DNA from: Ruminococcus sp. 210702-SL.1.03
Lineage (GTDB): Bacteria > Bacillota > Clostridia > Oscillospirales > Ruminococcaceae
Reading direction: 5' to 3'
Assembly (NCBI RefSeq): GCF_020559915.1
Contig: NZ_JAJCLZ010000026.1
Span: 1-30,557 of the forward strand
Length of the DNA stretch: 30,557 bases
Below, piece after piece: positions 1 through 7,648 of this stretch (the stretch's first letter is position 1; the number at the start of each line of letters is the position of its first letter). The notes under the pieces are model-generated. The model was not told the origin of the DNA and did not search any database. It was given only the letters and a program-made list of their open reading frames with translations. Both the position numbers and the translations under genes were made by a program.

Positions 1-104
1 TTCCTTCTTGTCAACTCTTTTTTCGCTTTTTTCTCAGGTTTGTAGGGGTGCATAATTTAATTCTATTATTTACCGACATTTTGTACACTATTATTACACC
101 ATCC

Positions 105-140
105 ACAAAAAAAGCGCCGTTTCAGCCGAAACAGCGCCTT
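105..140 (-). terminator. Rho-independent terminator after the DUF4364 gene
   Basis: Read on the minus strand, a stem of GCGC-x-GTTTC against GAAAC-x-GCGC (one C/A mismatch, 4-base loop) is followed by a run of seven T. It lies directly downstream of the stop codon at 145, so it should end the DUF4364 transcript. Confidence 0.85.
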
Positions 141-144
141 GATT

Positions 145-702
145 TTATATATTGTTGCAGACTACATAGTCCAGCACCCTGCCGTACAGGTCTGAAGGGT
201 TCTCTACCATCTTCCTCTGCATATGCTGCGCCTGCTCCAGATCGGGCGCGAAGAGCGAAAGCTCCATCAGCACTACCCCGCTGTCATGCACTATGCACTT
301 CACTACGCAGCCCTTGTCCGTTTCCTCTATTTCCGTCTTTACGCTCTGCTCGTTCTTTATTTTTGCGAACAGGCGCAGTCCCGAGGCGAGTATGCGGTCG
401 CGCACGCTTTTGGGCACAAGCCGCTTGAAGCTCTCTGCTCCCGCTCTGCCTTTCTCTGAGAGCACATAGTACTCCGCGCCGTCGCGTTCTTCGCATAGTA
501 TCGTCCCCGATTCCAGCATCTCTTTCACCGCTTGAGTATAGAGAAAATAGTCCACTATCCCCTCCCCCGTCGCGATCTCCATAAGCTGCAAAGGTGTGCA
601 GTCCTGCTCTGTCTGGTTCAGAAAATACGCCAGCAGCAGCTTTACCTCGTACACCTCACGCGGATTAAGCACATCGGGATTTATATCAGGATACTGATAC
701 AT
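145..702 (-). CDS. DUF4364 family winged-helix-like protein
   Basis: This 185-residue cytoplasmic protein matches my recognition of the DUF4364 family, found in Clostridia. The first 90 residues (PREVYEVKLLLAYFLNQT, then a YDFLY-like helix and a short beta wing ending in YYVLSEKGR) have the pattern of a winged helix-turn-helix. The rest is an alpha/beta tail with a beta-strand pair (CVVKCIVHDSGVVLMELSLF). No catalytic motif is visible. The start ATG has GAGGAG seven bases upstream. It follows aroC on the same strand after 95 bases and ends in a strong terminator, so it may be the last gene of the shikimate unit. A role in transcription control is an inference from the fold; the family has no firm function that I know of. 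Confidence 0.8.
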   Translation of the reverse strand: MYQYPDINPDVLNPREVYEVKLLLAYFLNQTEQDCTPLQLMEIATGEGIVDYFLYTQAVKEMLESGTILCEERDGAEYYVLSEKGRAGAESFKRLVPKSVRDRILASGLRLFAKIKNEQSVKTEIEETDKGCVVKCIVHDSGVVLMELSLFAPDLEQAQHMQRKMVENPSDLYGRVLDYVVCNNI

Positions 703-797
703 TTCACCGCTCCTCTCAATATACCTTTACACATCAATTCTTATAGCCCCCGCTTCCGCTCAGGCTTCGTCCTTTTCGTCGCCGGCATCGGGGGTGA

Positions 798-1895
798 TCA
801 AAAATTTGGATACTGCAACATATGGTTCAGCAGCGCTATGTTCACCGCCGCCTCTACGCATGGTACAGCTCTGGGCACTACGCAGGGGTCGTGCCTGCCC
901 TTTATCTCTATCGTTTCGTTGGTGCGGTTCTTCATGTCGATGGTCTGCTGCGGCTGGGCTATCGAGGGCGTAGGCTTGAATGCCACCCTCAGCGTTATAG
1001 GCATGCCCGTAGATATTCCGCCCAGTATTCCGCCCGCAAAGTTCGAGCGCGTTACCACATGGCCCTTGTCGTCAACGTAAAATTCGTCGTTGTTCTCACT
1101 GCCCAGCATCTTGCTTGCGTTAAAGCCCGCGCCGAATTCAAGACCCTTTACCGCAGGTATGCCGAATATCAGCTGCGCTATGCTGTTCTCTAATCCGTCG
1201 AATATAGGAGAACCGATGCCCGCTGGCACGTTCACGGCTATGCACTCTACCACGCCGCCTACGCTGTCCATCGACATTCTAGCCTTTTCTATATCGCGCT
1301 TCATGCGCTTGCCCTTTTCGTCGTTTATAACGGGGAATGCTTTTTCGCGTATGCGCATGATGTCCTCGCGCGAGGTAACTACCGAGTCAAACGAATCGTC
1401 CTTTATTTTGTGTATCTCGGCGATGTGCGCGCCTACATAAATGCCGCGCTTTTCAAGTATCTGTCCGCATACCGCGCCCGCAAAGCAAAGCGGCGCTGTA
1501 AGTCTGCCCGAGAAATGTCCGCCGCCACGAACGTCGTTGAATCCGCGGTATCTCAGCGCGCCAGTATAGTCGGCATGGCCGGGGCGCACGAGGGTGTCCA
1601 GCTTCGACTTCATATAGTCCTGCGAATGCTGGTCGGTATTCTGTATAAACGCGCAGAGCGGCGTGCCGGTAGTTTTGCCGTTCAGAAAGCCAGACATTAT
1701 CTGCGGCAGGTCTTTCTCGCGGCGCTGAGTAGAGGTCGCGTCCTTCTTAGGTGCGCGGCGCGCCATGAATTGCAGCAGCTTATCCATATCTATCGATTCT
1801 CCGGGCGGCACGTTGTCCATTACCACGCCGATAGCGGGGCCGTGGCTCTCGCCGAATACGGAAAATGAAATATTATTGCTCCATGTTGATGCCAT
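798..1895 (-). CDS. aroC: Chorismate synthase
   Basis: The enzyme converts 5-enolpyruvylshikimate-3-phosphate to chorismate using reduced FMN, the last step of the shikimate pathway. Family signatures are visible in order: VFGESHGPAIG near the N-terminus, RPGHADYTGALRYRGFNDVR, RGGGHFSGRLTAPL, GAGFNASKMLGS and SNFAGGILGGISTGMPI. The length (365 aa) is normal. I chose ATG at 1895, which has GGAGG nine bases upstream; an in-frame TTG six bases earlier is too close to that site. It is preceded by aroA (74-base gap) and aroB in the same direction. The C-terminus ends abruptly at YPNF in a T5 run. One extra T would add a charged coding-like tail ending near 760, so a small frameshift at the very end is possible. 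Confidence 0.96.
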   Translation of the reverse strand: MASTWSNNISFSVFGESHGPAIGVVMDNVPPGESIDMDKLLQFMARRAPKKDATSTQRREKDLPQIMSGFLNGKTTGTPLCAFIQNTDQHSQDYMKSKLDTLVRPGHADYTGALRYRGFNDVRGGGHFSGRLTAPLCFAGAVCGQILEKRGIYVGAHIAEIHKIKDDSFDSVVTSREDIMRIREKAFPVINDEKGKRMKRDIEKARMSMDSVGGVVECIAVNVPAGIGSPIFDGLENSIAQLIFGIPAVKGLEFGAGFNASKMLGSENNDEFYVDDKGHVVTRSNFAGGILGGISTGMPITLRVAFKPTPSIAQPQQTIDMKNRTNETIEIKGRHDPCVVPRAVPCVEAAVNIALLNHMLQYPNF

Positions 1896-1955
1896 TGTCA
1901 AATTCCTCCTTATACGCCCTCAGCAGCCCGCCGCGAACGTACATTATATAAAACG

Positions 1956-1967
1956 CCCTAGCTAGGG
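1956..1967. repeat. Perfect 12-bp palindrome between aroA and aroC
   Basis: CCCTAGCTAGGG is a perfect palindrome starting just after the aroA stop codon, in the short aroA-aroC gap. It has no T tract, so it does not look like a terminator. It could be an mRNA hairpin protecting the upstream message, or a chance site. Confidence 0.35.
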
Positions 1968-1969
1968 TG

Positions 1970-3193
1970 TCATATTCTCTCTATATCCGCGCCGAGCGAT
2001 TCGTACACCTCAAAGAAATCGGGGTACGATTTGCTGACGCACTGCGCGCCCAGTATAGTTATCGGCGCATCGCTGCGGGTAGCCGCCATCGCCATAGCCA
2101 TAGGTATGCGGTGGTCGTTAAAGTCGGGCACTATGCCGCCTGTAAGCCTGCTCACGCCATCTATTATCAGCCCGTCCTCGCGCTCGGTGACCTTTCCGCC
2201 CACGGCGTTCAGGCTGCGGGTTATCGCCGCCAGTCGGTCGCACTCTTTTATGCGCAGGCGCGCGGCGTTGGTGATATACGACGTGCCCTCGCAAAAGCTC
2301 GCGAGCACCGCCAATATCGGCACAAGGTCAGGTATGTCTGAGCAGTCGGCGGTAAAGGGCGCAAGCTTGCCGTTTTCGCGGCGGCAGCCCTCTATTATCC
2401 GCACTATCTCTTTATCGCCCTGAAATGAATTTTCGTTCAGCCCGCCTATCTCGATGTCAGAGCCGAGCGCTTTCGCAACGTAGAAAAACGCCGCCTGCGA
2501 ATAATCGCCCTCTACCGCTCCGCTGAAAGGCTCGTACTGCTGACCGCCTTTCACAAAATAGCCGTTTTCCGCAGTCTGCACCTCGCAGCCGTAGTCTTTC
2601 AGCGTGCCGATGGTTATGTCGACATACGGCTTCGACTCCAGATGCGAAGTCAAGATTATCTCGCTGTCGCCATCCAGCATAGGCAGCGCCAACAGCAGAC
2701 CTGTTATGAACTGCGAGGATATTCCCCCGCTGATGTAAAATTTACCGCCCGTAAGCTTGCCGCTTACAGAAAAAGGCATAGTGTTGTTGTAGTCGAAAGT
2801 CACCCCGTGCTTCGGGAACTCCTCCAAATAGGGTGTTATCGGGCGCTCGGGCAGTCTGCCGCTGCCGATGAACGTGGTATCTACGCCCAGTGCGCACGCC
2901 ACAGGTATCAGAAAGCGCAGCGTAGAGCCGCTCTCGCAGCAGTCAAGCGTCGCCTTTTCCGGCAGCTTTTCTATGCCCTTTATCACCGCGGTGCTGCCGC
3001 TGAGCTTCACCTGCGCGCCCAGCGCTTCAAGGCAGCCGAGGGTCGCTAGTATGTCCTTTGAGGGGTATACCTTTTCGATGACCGACTCGCCCTTTGCGAG
3101 CGCCGCCGCCGTCATCATTCTGTGCGCCACGCTCTTTGAGGGGGGCACTGTTACCGCGCCCGAAAGCAGATTCGGCGTTATTTTTATATCCAT
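1970..3193 (-). CDS. aroA: 5-enolpyruvylshikimate-3-phosphate synthase
   Basis: This enzyme joins phosphoenolpyruvate to shikimate-3-phosphate, the penultimate step to chorismate. The 407-aa length fits the family. Visible motifs are the substrate-binding PPSKSVAHR at residues 17-25 (Lys20, Ser21, Arg25), ESGSTLRFLIPVA around residue 85-98, EGDYSQAAFF in the second lobe, and the C-terminal DFNDHRIPMAMAMAA, corresponding to the conserved DHRxAMA. The ATG at 3193 has GGAG seven bases upstream. It lies 19 bases downstream of aroB and 74 bases upstream of aroC, so the three are read as one operon from the promoter near 4360. Confidence 0.96.
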   Translation of the reverse strand: MDIKITPNLLSGAVTVPPSKSVAHRMMTAAALAKGESVIEKVYPSKDILATLGCLEALGAQVKLSGSTAVIKGIEKLPEKATLDCCESGSTLRFLIPVACALGVDTTFIGSGRLPERPITPYLEEFPKHGVTFDYNNTMPFSVSGKLTGGKFYISGGISSQFITGLLLALPMLDGDSEIILTSHLESKPYVDITIGTLKDYGCEVQTAENGYFVKGGQQYEPFSGAVEGDYSQAAFFYVAKALGSDIEIGGLNENSFQGDKEIVRIIEGCRRENGKLAPFTADCSDIPDLVPILAVLASFCEGTSYITNAARLRIKECDRLAAITRSLNAVGGKVTEREDGLIIDGVSRLTGGIVPDFNDHRIPMAMAMAATRSDAPITILGAQCVSKSYPDFFEVYESLGADIERI

Positions 3194-3212
3194 ATATTTA
3201 CTCCAAATGCTT

Positions 3213-4322
3213 TTACATTTCGTCTAAAACAGCCGCTATCTCTTCCTCGGCTATCGGCTTTGCGTACACGTTCTCGCCGAACTGCATTACTTCGCCGATC
3301 TCCTTTTGGAAAACAAAGCGCAGCTTGCCGTTTCTGACCTTTTTATCGGTGTAAAGCTTTTTCACAAGCTCGGCGCGGTTGATGTAATCGGGTATCCCTA
3401 CCGGCAGTCTTGCCGCCTTGTAAAGATCTATCACGCGCTGCATATTCTCCTGCGAGATGTAGCCCAGCTTGTTGCCGAGGCGCACCTGCGCCGCCATGCC
3501 TATCGCGACAGCTTCGCCGTGAAGCAGTCTGTAACCGCTGAGCGTTTCTATCGCCCTGCCGACGGTGTGGCCGAGATTGAGCGTTTCGCGCAGACCAGAT
3601 TCACGTTCGTCAAGCATAACTACTTTATACTTCACTGCGCAGTTGTGCTCGGCTATGTATTCGCAGGCGGCTCTATCGCCCGCAAAGATCTTGTCCACGT
3701 TCTTTTCCAGATATTCAAAAAGCTCAAGGTCGCCGAGGCAGCCGTGCTTTATGGTTTCGCTAAGGCCGCTCGCCACCTGCTCGATGGGCAGAGTTTTCCA
3801 TGCGTCAATGTCTATATACACCTTTTTAGGCTGGTTGAAAATACCTATCAGATTTGTCGCTAGGGGGGTATCTACCGCCGTTTTTCCGCCGACGGAAGCG
3901 TCAGCCGCCGCAAGCAGAGTGGTAGCGTAATTTGCAAAAGGCACTCCCCTGCCGTATGTGCCCGCCACAAAGCCCGCGAGGTCGGTAACTACACCGCCGC
4001 CCACCGCGAGCACCGCGCAGTCGCGCCTAAAGCCCGCCGCGAGCATAGAGTCCTCAACGAACTCTTTCATCTCGCGCGTTTTGCTCTCTTCGCCCGCGGG
4101 TATCGTGAAAAGTTTGGCTTCAAAGCCCGCGTTTTCCAGCCGCGCGCGTATGCCCTCGGCGTAAAGGTCGAGAACGTTTGAATCGGTGACAACGGCTATC
4201 CTGCGCACACTGCCGAAAAGCCCGTTTTCGATGTCGCCCACGCATTTATCCTGAAGCGCGCCGCTGATCTCTATATCATAAGAATCGTCAACTACTCTTT
4301 TTAGCTCAACGTTAAATTTCAT
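3213..4322 (-). CDS. aroB: 3-dehydroquinate synthase
   Basis: This enzyme cyclises DAHP to 3-dehydroquinate using NAD+ and a divalent metal, at the start of the shikimate pathway. The nucleotide and substrate signatures GGGVVTDLAGFVAGTYGRG (from residue 98) and ASVGGKTAVD are clear. The expected metal ligands are Glu189 (LSETIKHG), His252 (LGHTVG) and His268 (LLHGEAVAIG). The position normally His in the GHTxGHAIE motif is Arg256 here, which is unusual. I chose ATG 4322 (369 aa), with AAAGGA nine bases upstream; an upstream in-frame start at 4367 overlaps the promoter -10 and has no ribosome site. It is the first gene of aroB-aroA-aroC. Confidence 0.95.
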   Translation of the reverse strand: MKFNVELKRVVDDSYDIEISGALQDKCVGDIENGLFGSVRRIAVVTDSNVLDLYAEGIRARLENAGFEAKLFTIPAGEESKTREMKEFVEDSMLAAGFRRDCAVLAVGGGVVTDLAGFVAGTYGRGVPFANYATTLLAAADASVGGKTAVDTPLATNLIGIFNQPKKVYIDIDAWKTLPIEQVASGLSETIKHGCLGDLELFEYLEKNVDKIFAGDRAACEYIAEHNCAVKYKVVMLDERESGLRETLNLGHTVGRAIETLSGYRLLHGEAVAIGMAAQVRLGNKLGYISQENMQRVIDLYKAARLPVGIPDYINRAELVKKLYTDKKVRNGKLRFVFQKEIGEVMQFGENVYAKPIAEEEIAAVLDEM

Positions 4323-4358
4323 ATTGCCGTTCCTTTCATCATAAATTGACACACATTT

Positions 4359-4387
4359 ATTATACACTATTTTCGGCGCGATTTCAA
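4359..4387 (-). promoter_or_regulatory. Sigma-A type promoter of aroBAC
   Basis: On the minus strand TTGAAA (4382-4387) and TATAAT (4359-4364) are separated by exactly 17 bases. The start codon of aroB lies about 37 bases beyond the -10. A near-consensus vegetative promoter fits a housekeeping pathway. Confidence 0.8.
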
Positions 4388-4398
4388 GTATTTTTTAT

Positions 4399-4425
4399 AA
4401 ATTCCGATATTATTTGTCGGAATTT
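4399..4425. repeat. 9-bp inverted repeat overlapping the queH stop codon
   Basis: AAATTCCGA and TCGGAATTT form a perfect 9-bp stem with a 9-base loop, touching the queH stop codon. In the queH direction it is followed by an A-rich tract rather than T, so it is not a standard terminator. It could shield the queH mRNA end, or be an operator just upstream of the aroB promoter. Confidence 0.45.
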
Positions 4426-5080
4426 AAGACCGATCTTCGCGCTGCTGTTTCAGCCGCTCGTGTTCCTCGCGTTCGCGCTTTGAGAACACACATCCGCAGT
4501 AATCCTGCCGATAAAGCGAATACACCGCTGAAAGCTCTATCGAGCGCTTGTATCCGCCGCGCTTTTTGAGGTCGCAGGGCAGGTTTTTCACGCCGCAGAT
4601 ACCGCTCAGTTCCGCCGCTATCTCGTTCAGTTTGGCGGCGTTTTTGTAAGGCGAGATGGAAAGCGTAGTCGTGAAGTAGTCGAAGCCCAATTTTTTGGCA
4701 AGATACGCAGTCTTTTCCAATCGCTGGCGATAGCAGGCAAAACAGCGTTCGCCGCCCTCAGGGATATTTTCCAGACCTTTCACCGCCGCGTAAAAATCCT
4801 GCGGCTTATACTCGCCCTCTATGAAGCTGACGGGATTTTTCACCGGAAGCTGCGAGATGAGCCGTTTCTGCTCGGCAACGCGCTTGCGAAACTCCTCTTC
4901 GGGCGAGATGTTCGGGTTGTAGTAAAAAATCGTTATTGAAAAATACTGCGTAAGATATTCCAGCGTGTACGAAGAACATGGCGCACAGCAGCTATGCAGC
5001 AAAAGCGTAGGCGTTTCGCCCGCCGGTATGCTTTTTATCAGCTTGTCAAGTTCCAGCTGATAATTTATTTTACTGTCCAT
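4424..5080 (-). CDS. queH: Epoxyqueuosine reductase QueH
   Basis: QueH reduces epoxyqueuosine to queuosine in tRNA anticodons, replacing the cobalamin enzyme QueG in many anaerobes. The 218-aa protein carries the adjacent cysteines of the family at Cys31-Cys32 with Cys35 (HSCCAPCSSY), the pair Cys113/Cys116 (RCFACYRQR) and Cys195/Cys197 (DYCGCVFSKRE). In this family four of these bind an Fe-S cluster with a neighbouring iron. The ATG at 5080 has AGAGG upstream. It is transcribed away from spoVAD across an 81-base gap and no other queuosine gene is in view. Confidence 0.93.
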   Translation of the reverse strand: MDSKINYQLELDKLIKSIPAGETPTLLLHSCCAPCSSYTLEYLTQYFSITIFYYNPNISPEEEFRKRVAEQKRLISQLPVKNPVSFIEGEYKPQDFYAAVKGLENIPEGGERCFACYRQRLEKTAYLAKKLGFDYFTTTLSISPYKNAAKLNEIAAELSGICGVKNLPCDLKKRGGYKRSIELSAVYSLYRQDYCGCVFSKREREEHERLKQQREDRS

Positions 5081-5097
5081 TTTTCAGACCTCTTTCG

Positions 5098-5128
5098 GTA
5101 TAGTGTACATTTTTTTGGATAGATTATA
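5098..5128 (+). promoter_or_regulatory. Possible sigma-G type promoter of spoVAD
   Basis: GTATA (5098-5102) and GATTATA (5122-5128) are 19 bases apart and resemble the forespore sigma-G pattern GHATR / CATNHTA at 10 of 12 positions, with a slightly long spacer. spoVA operons are sigma-G controlled in Bacillus. This is a match by eye only. Confidence 0.35.
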
Positions 5129-5161
5129 AACTAACGAATGTAAAAAGGGAGTGCATATTTT

Positions 5162-6175
5162 TTGAAACAAACTCACATTTTTAAAGACCCGCCAGGCGTT
5201 ATCGCCTCAGCCGCTGTCGGCGGAAAAATGGAGGGCGAAGGGCCTATGGGCGAATATTTCGATAAGATAAACGACGACCCCTATATGTCAGCCGATACCT
5301 TTGAAAAGGGCGAAAGCAAGCTGCAAAAGCAGGCGCTGCTGCATATGCTCGAAAAAGCGGGGCTGAAGGAAGCCGAGATAGACCTGCTTTTCGGCGGCGA
5401 CCTGCTGAACCAGTGCTCGGGCACGACATACGGCATACGCGAATTCGGCATACCCTTCCTCGGGCTGTACGGCGCTTGCTCGACTATGGCAGAGGGGCTG
5501 CTGATGGCTTCGGCATTCACGGCGGCGGGGTACGCAAAGCGCGCGGCGGCGGTGACCTCTTCGCACTTTTGCTCGGCGGAAAGGCAGTACCGCTACCCTC
5601 TTAACTACGGCGGACAGCGCCCGCCTACCGCCCAGTGGACGGCTACCGCGGGCGGAGCACTATGTGTTTCCGCCGAGGGCAGGTCGCCCTACGTTCGTGG
5701 ATTTACCGTCGGCAAGATAGAGGATCTCGGCGTTACCGACGCGAGCAACATGGGCGCGGCTATGGCGCCCGCAGCGTGGTCGACTATCTCGGCGTTTTTC
5801 AAAGACACGGGCAAGTCGCCCGCCGATTTCGACATAGTGCTAACGGGCGACCTCGGAAAAGTAGGCAGCCGTCTGCTCTGCGAACTTGCCGAGCGCGATG
5901 GTCACAACCTGCGCAACGTTCACAAAGACTGCGGAACGATGCTCTACTCATTCGACGAGCAGGACGTTCACGCGGGCGGAAGCGGCTGCGGCTGCTGCGC
6001 GGGCGTGCTCTGCGGGTATATTCTTCCCCGCATACGCACCGGCGAGTTTCAAAACGTGCTTTTTGCCGCAACAGGCGCGCTGATGTCGCCGACCCTCAAT
6101 CAGCAGGGCGAGAGCATACCCTCTATCTCGCACGCCGTTTGGCTCTCGCACCGCCGCGGCTGTCCGAAAAATTAG
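5162..6175 (+). CDS. spoVAD: Stage V sporulation protein AD
   Basis: SpoVAD is the thiolase-fold component of the SpoVA system that moves calcium-dipicolinic acid into the forespore and out again on germination; the Bacillus protein binds dipicolinic acid. The 337-aa length matches the family. Visible landmarks are IASAAVGGKMEGEGPMGEYF near the N-terminus, the thiolase-like YGACSTMAEG (Cys106), the SHFCSAERQYRYPLNYGGQR block and the late QQGESIPSISHAV. The start is TTG at 5162 with AAGGGAG ten bases upstream. After HAV the tail VWLSHRRGCPKN is unlike the usual short end. spoVAE follows 17 bases later; spoVAC, normally upstream, is replaced by the divergent queH. Confidence 0.94.
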   Translation: MKQTHIFKDPPGVIASAAVGGKMEGEGPMGEYFDKINDDPYMSADTFEKGESKLQKQALLHMLEKAGLKEAEIDLLFGGDLLNQCSGTTYGIREFGIPFLGLYGACSTMAEGLLMASAFTAAGYAKRAAAVTSSHFCSAERQYRYPLNYGGQRPPTAQWTATAGGALCVSAEGRSPYVRGFTVGKIEDLGVTDASNMGAAMAPAAWSTISAFFKDTGKSPADFDIVLTGDLGKVGSRLLCELAERDGHNLRNVHKDCGTMLYSFDEQDVHAGGSGCGCCAGVLCGYILPRIRTGEFQNVLFAATGALMSPTLNQQGESIPSISHAVWLSHRRGCPKN

Positions 6176-6192
6176 TTTACGGAGGATATGAC

Positions 6193-6549
6193 ATGGAATA
6201 TTTATGGGCATTTTTAGCAGGCGGCTGCATCTGCGCGGTGGGGCAGCTTCTTATAGACCTCACGAAGCTCACGCCCGCGCGAATACTGACGAGCTACGTC
6301 GTGGCAGGCGTGCTGCTCGGCGCGGTCGGGATATATAAGCCTTTCGCCGAAAAAGCGGGGGCGGGGGCAGCAGTACCGCTCACGGGCTTCGGCAATTTGA
6401 TAGCTGAGGGCGTAAAAAAAGCGGTGGACGAGCAGGGTGCGCTCGGCATACTGACAGGCTCGCTGACGACGGGCGCTGCGGGCATAACCGCCGCGCTCGT
6501 GCTGGGTCTACTGGCTTCGCTCTTTGCGAAAAGCTCGGCAAGAAGCTAA
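6193..6549 (+). CDS. spoVAE: Stage V sporulation protein AE (SpoVAEb type)
   Basis: This small membrane protein (118 aa) of the SpoVA dipicolinic-acid channel complex is expected in the spore inner membrane. Hydrophobic segments lie at about residues 3-20, 30-46, 62-75 and 90-112, and the N-terminal YLWAFLAGGCICAVGQLLID with the following LTPARILTSYVVAGVLLG is typical of SpoVAC/AE proteins. The start ATG has a strong GGAGG seven bases upstream. It is cotranscribed with spoVAD and ends just before a terminator hairpin. The assignment to AEb rather than AC rests on length and on its position after spoVAD. Confidence 0.9.
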   Translation: MEYLWAFLAGGCICAVGQLLIDLTKLTPARILTSYVVAGVLLGAVGIYKPFAEKAGAGAAVPLTGFGNLIAEGVKKAVDEQGALGILTGSLTTGAAGITAALVLGLLASLFAKSSARS

Positions 6550-6557
6550 TATTGCAA

Positions 6558-6582
6558 AAAAGGCGGATACTCTCCGCCTTTA
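6558..6582 (+). terminator. Bidirectional terminator after spoVAE
   Basis: AAAGGCGGA and TCCGCCTTT form a perfect 9-bp stem with a 5-base loop directly after spoVAE, flanked by A and T runs on either side. The last bases touch the TA/TTAA at the edge of the 180-bp inverted-repeat element, which interrupts any longer T tract. Confidence 0.75.
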
Positions 6583-6759
6583 AGGCAATACCGCACAACT
6601 ATTGTGTGCAGATTGCGTCATCAGATTTTTCGTCAGATTGCCTAAAGCCGACGACGCTTAACTCGCGTTAAGCTAGGAGGTTTTGGGTGATATGACGGAA
6701 AATATGCAAGCAAGATGTGCACAAAGCCGCTAGGCGGTAGTTGTGCGGTGTTGCCTTAA
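6580..6759. mobile_element. 180-bp MITE-like element with 22-bp terminal inverted repeats
   Basis: The ends match as inverted repeats over 22 bases (6580-6601 and 6738-6759) with one mismatch, each beginning TTAAGGCAA. The element can be read as AGGCAA...TTGCCT flanked by TA, the target used by IS630/mariner-type transposases. Inside, an imperfect inverted repeat continues (TTGTGTGCAGATTGCG against a GCAAGATGTGCACAA segment, and ATTTTTCGTCA against TGACGGAAAAT) around a central hairpin GCTTAAC-tcgc-GTTAAGC (6656-6673). It encodes no transposase. A strong AGGAGG (6675-6680) precedes a 13-codon reading frame at 6692-6733. It lies in the gap between the convergent spoVAE and mrp and abuts the mrp stop codon. 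Copies elsewhere in the genome cannot be checked here. Confidence 0.7.
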
Positions 6760-7575
6760 TTATTCTTCAAAAATAGAGTCTGCCGCGGGGATATATTCCT
6801 GCGCAACGTCCTCGATATTTCCGGCGTCGCAAAGCGCGGCTATCTCGGGTATCATGGGTATCTTGCCCAGCACCTCGATACCGTTTTCTGCCGCTATCTC
6901 GTCGATATGGCTCTCGCCGAACACCTTTATCTGCTTGCCGCAGTCGGGACATTTAACATAGCTCATATTTTCGACGATGCCGAGCACGGGTATGCGCATG
7001 AGCTTCGCCATATTCAGCGCCTTGGCGACTATCATCGAAACAAGCTCCTGCGGCGAGGTCACAACAATTATGCCCTCTATCGGAAGCTGCTGGAAGACCG
7101 TCAGCGGCACATCGCCCGTTCCGGGAGGCATATCTACGAACATATAGTCAACGTCGCCCCAAATAACGTCCGTCCAAAACTGGGTGACTGCTCCCGCGAT
7201 GACGGGGCCGCGCCAAATAACGGGGTCAGTTTCATTATCTGTAAGCAGATTCAGCGACATCACCGAAACGCCACCCTTGCTCTTGCATGGAAAAAGCGCG
7301 TTTTCCGTAGCCTGCGCCCTGCCGTTTATGCCGAAAACTTTCGGTATAGAAGGGCCTGTAATATCGGCGTCGAGCACGGCTGCTTTAAATCCGCGGCGCT
7401 GAGCGTTCACCGCCATCAGCGAGGTAACGAGGGATTTTCCGACGCCGCCTTTGCCGCTTACCACGGCGATAACTTTCTTTATATGAGAACCTTCGTGCGG
7501 TCTGGCGATCTCAGGGCCGTGCGCCTCGCCGCATTTCTGACTGCATGAACTGCAGTCGTGAGTACATTCGCTCAT
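6760..7575 (-). CDS. Mrp/NBP35 family Fe-S cluster carrier ATPase
   Basis: This 271-aa P-loop ATPase of the ParA/MinD-like Mrp family is expected to bind and hand over Fe-S clusters in the cytosol. It has the deviant Walker A KGGVGKS at residues 42-48, a Walker B-like YMFVDMPPGTGD segment, and the family CPDCG (CxxC) motif near residue 213 that binds the bridging cluster at the dimer interface. The first 20 residues hold four cysteines (4, 8, 11, 15) in a ferredoxin-like or NBP35-like spacing, which suggests a second cluster site. The ATG has AAAGGA eleven bases upstream. It is monocistronic, between the gap terminator and the MITE-like element. Confidence 0.93.
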   Translation of the reverse strand: MSECTHDCSSCSQKCGEAHGPEIARPHEGSHIKKVIAVVSGKGGVGKSLVTSLMAVNAQRRGFKAAVLDADITGPSIPKVFGINGRAQATENALFPCKSKGGVSVMSLNLLTDNETDPVIWRGPVIAGAVTQFWTDVIWGDVDYMFVDMPPGTGDVPLTVFQQLPIEGIIVVTSPQELVSMIVAKALNMAKLMRIPVLGIVENMSYVKCPDCGKQIKVFGESHIDEIAAENGIEVLGKIPMIPEIAALCDAGNIEDVAQEYIPAADSIFEE

Positions 7576-7648
7576 TTTTATCCGTTCCTTTCAAAATTAG
7601 ATTAAGTTTATTATAACACGTTTTGCGGCAATAGTCAACCGTGCGCAC

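Noticed and set aside
1..104. TTGACA-like sequence at 9-14 on the minus strand as a promoter
   Set aside because: The matching -10 and the gene would lie outside the window, so it cannot be supported.
4399..4425. Inverted repeat as the queH terminator
   Set aside because: In the direction of queH the stem is followed by an A-rich tract, not T.
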